Below, one piece after another: positions 12,872-13,747 of a stretch of DNA of 13,747 bases. A program made the position numbers and the translations under genes. The notes beneath the pieces are model-generated. The model was not told the origin of the DNA. It ran no database searches and saw only the letters and a list, made by a program, of their open reading frames with translations. This stretch comes from an uncultured Collinsella sp. GTDB lineage: Bacteria; Actinomycetota; Coriobacteriia; Coriobacteriales; Coriobacteriaceae. Positions within the stretch are counted from its first letter, which is position 1. Each line of letters starts with the position of its first letter. The DNA lies in NCBI GenBank assembly GCA_900544645.1, contig UQWG01000049.1, positions 1-13,747 of the forward strand, in the 5' to 3' direction.

Positions 12872-13183
12872 GTGTTTCAGGTAGCCGATCTGCTCGCTAT
12901 CGTTGCAGGCGCCATCGCGGGCGCAATCGCCTTCCTTCCCTTTGTCTTTACGCTCAAGCCGGTTCTTGACGATAAGCAGAATGCGGACATGCTCAAGGGC
13001 ATGGTGAGTCTGGCGGTCTCGGCAATCGCCCTGCTCGTTTTTACCTTGGTTGTGTTTGTGTTGTTCGGAGAGGCATTTCGCATGTTCCTCCTGGGCGAGG
13101 CGATCGGCTTCGTGGCCTTTATGGCCGCCTGCACGGTTCGTGTCGCCAAGGCGCTGCGAGATCCTCATGAGGTCGAAAGGTAA
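12872..13183 (+). CDS. Small membrane protein in the AtpI position of the ATP synthase operon
   Basis: A 103-residue, strongly hydrophobic protein. I chose the GTG at 12872 because GAGG (12862-12865) stands 6 bases upstream and translation then begins with MFQVADLL; a TTG at 12797 or GTG at 12860 would add a non-hydrophobic tail. Three membrane segments are clear (about residues 7-28, 43-66 and 71-90), and the C-terminus is charged (RVAKALRDPHEVER). Its place directly before atpB, 3 bases away, is that of AtpI/UncI, which helps assemble the c-ring and may help Mg2+ supply. Sequence likeness to AtpI is not obvious and AtpI usually has four segments, so the call rests on context. Confidence 0.65.
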   Translation: MFQVADLLAIVAGAIAGAIAFLPFVFTLKPVLDDKQNADMLKGMVSLAVSAIALLVFTLVVFVLFGEAFRMFLLGEAIGFVAFMAACTVRVAKALRDPHEVER

Positions 13184-13186
13184 GTC

Positions 13187-13747
13187 GTGGAAATTTTTGA
13201 AAAGCTGCCTGATGAGATTAATCATCTGGTCAGCGAGTTCAGCTCCACCCCTGTCGTGGGCGATCTGAGCTGCGGCATCACGCAGTACTCGTTTTGGCTG
13301 ATCGTCTCCACGATCGTGCTCCTGATCGTCCTGGCCGTGTTCAAGAAGAAGCAGACCCTGGTTCCCAAGGGCTTCTTCGTCAACGGTTTCGAGTACATCA
13401 TCGAGTACGTCGAGAACGATATCGGCAAGGGCGTCGTGGGTGAGAACTGGAAGAAGCACTTCCCGTTCCTGTGCTCGCTTTTCCTGTTCATCCTGATCAA
13501 TAACATGATCGGCCTGATCCCGGGAATGAAGCCCGGCACCGGCGCAATCGGCTCCACCGCCGCGCTCGCCATCTTCGCCTTCGTGTACTTCATCTATTAC
13601 GGATGCAAGGCTCACGGCGTGATCGGCTACATCAAGAGCCTCGCCCCGCAGGGCGTGAGCTTCCCGATGAACGTGCTCGTGTGGGTTGTCGAGCTCTTCT
13701 CGACCTTTCTGCGCCTCATCACGCTCGCCGTCCGTCTGTTCTGCAAC
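13187..13747 (+). CDS. atpB: ATP synthase Fo subunit a, 3' end missing
   Basis: Subunit a forms the proton (or sodium) half-channels next to the c-ring of the F1Fo ATP synthase in the membrane. The start is GTG at 13187 with GAAAGG (13175-13180) 6 bases upstream. It follows the preceding stop by 3 bases, so coupled translation is likely. 187 residues are visible before the window ends. Seen in order: a periplasmic N-terminus, a first membrane helix (about 35-52), KGFFVNGFEYIIEYVENDIGK, LFLFILINNMIGLIPGMKPGTG (the NxxGLIPG signature), and the helix ending LRLITLAVRLFCN with the essential channel arginine at position 183. The usual RLFGN is RLFCN here. It is not a V-type subunit. The rest of the atp operon should follow. 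Confidence 0.95.
   Translation, partial: MEIFEKLPDEINHLVSEFSSTPVVGDLSCGITQYSFWLIVSTIVLLIVLAVFKKKQTLVPKGFFVNGFEYIIEYVENDIGKGVVGENWKKHFPFLCSLFLFILINNMIGLIPGMKPGTGAIGSTAALAIFAFVYFIYYGCKAHGVIGYIKSLAPQGVSFPMNVLVWVVELFSTFLRLITLAVRLFCN

Overview
The window looks like chromosomal DNA of a high-GC anaerobic actinobacterium, most probably a Collinsella-like member of the Coriobacteriia. The basis is strong G/C preference at third codon positions, protein sequence style, the order prfA - prmC - Sua5/TsaC - glpK - upp - atp genes, and dispersed palindromic repeats of a kind I associate with that group. The species assignment is inference. Every real gene I can support lies on the + strand; the long minus-strand reading frames are shadows of GC-rich genes.

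Layout. (1) 1-858: 3' part of an aldose-1-epimerase-family gene, followed by a ~100-bp repeat element ending in a terminator-like hairpin. (2) 1122-4014: a three-gene ABC importer operon for polar amino acids (Tat/lipoprotein-type binding protein, permease with extra N-terminal membrane segments, GlnQ-type ATPase). (3) 4087-5502: an M20 metallopeptidase of the carboxypeptidase S type, carrying an apparent in-frame palindromic insertion, and closed by a perfect 15-bp hairpin. (4) 5732-8673: prfA and prmC, a functional pair (PrmC methylates the GGQ glutamine of release factors). Here they are pushed apart by ~600 bp holding a hairpin, a second copy of the repeat element and an A+T-richer block. 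PrmC carries a ~130-residue low-complexity insertion. (5) 8742-9385: a HicA/HicB toxin-antitoxin module with its own A+T-rich promoter and palindromic operator, sitting between prmC and the Sua5/TsaC gene. (6) 9520-11818: Sua5/TsaC tRNA-modification gene and glycerol kinase, closely spaced. (7) 11942-12589: upp, uracil salvage. (8) 12872-13747: start of the F1Fo ATP synthase operon (an AtpI-position membrane protein, then atpB, cut by the window end).

Most of the window is housekeeping. The most unusual structure is the repeat pair at 889-979 and 6848-6939. The two copies lie in the same orientation and are almost identical, except that the central hairpin core is exactly reverse-complemented in one of them. 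A 17-bp motif next to both copies is also present in opposite orientations. Other points of note are the palindrome-derived peptide in the M20 peptidase, the PrmC and TsaC insertions, and the HicAB operator. I see no CRISPR array, tRNA, rRNA, transposase gene or phage gene.
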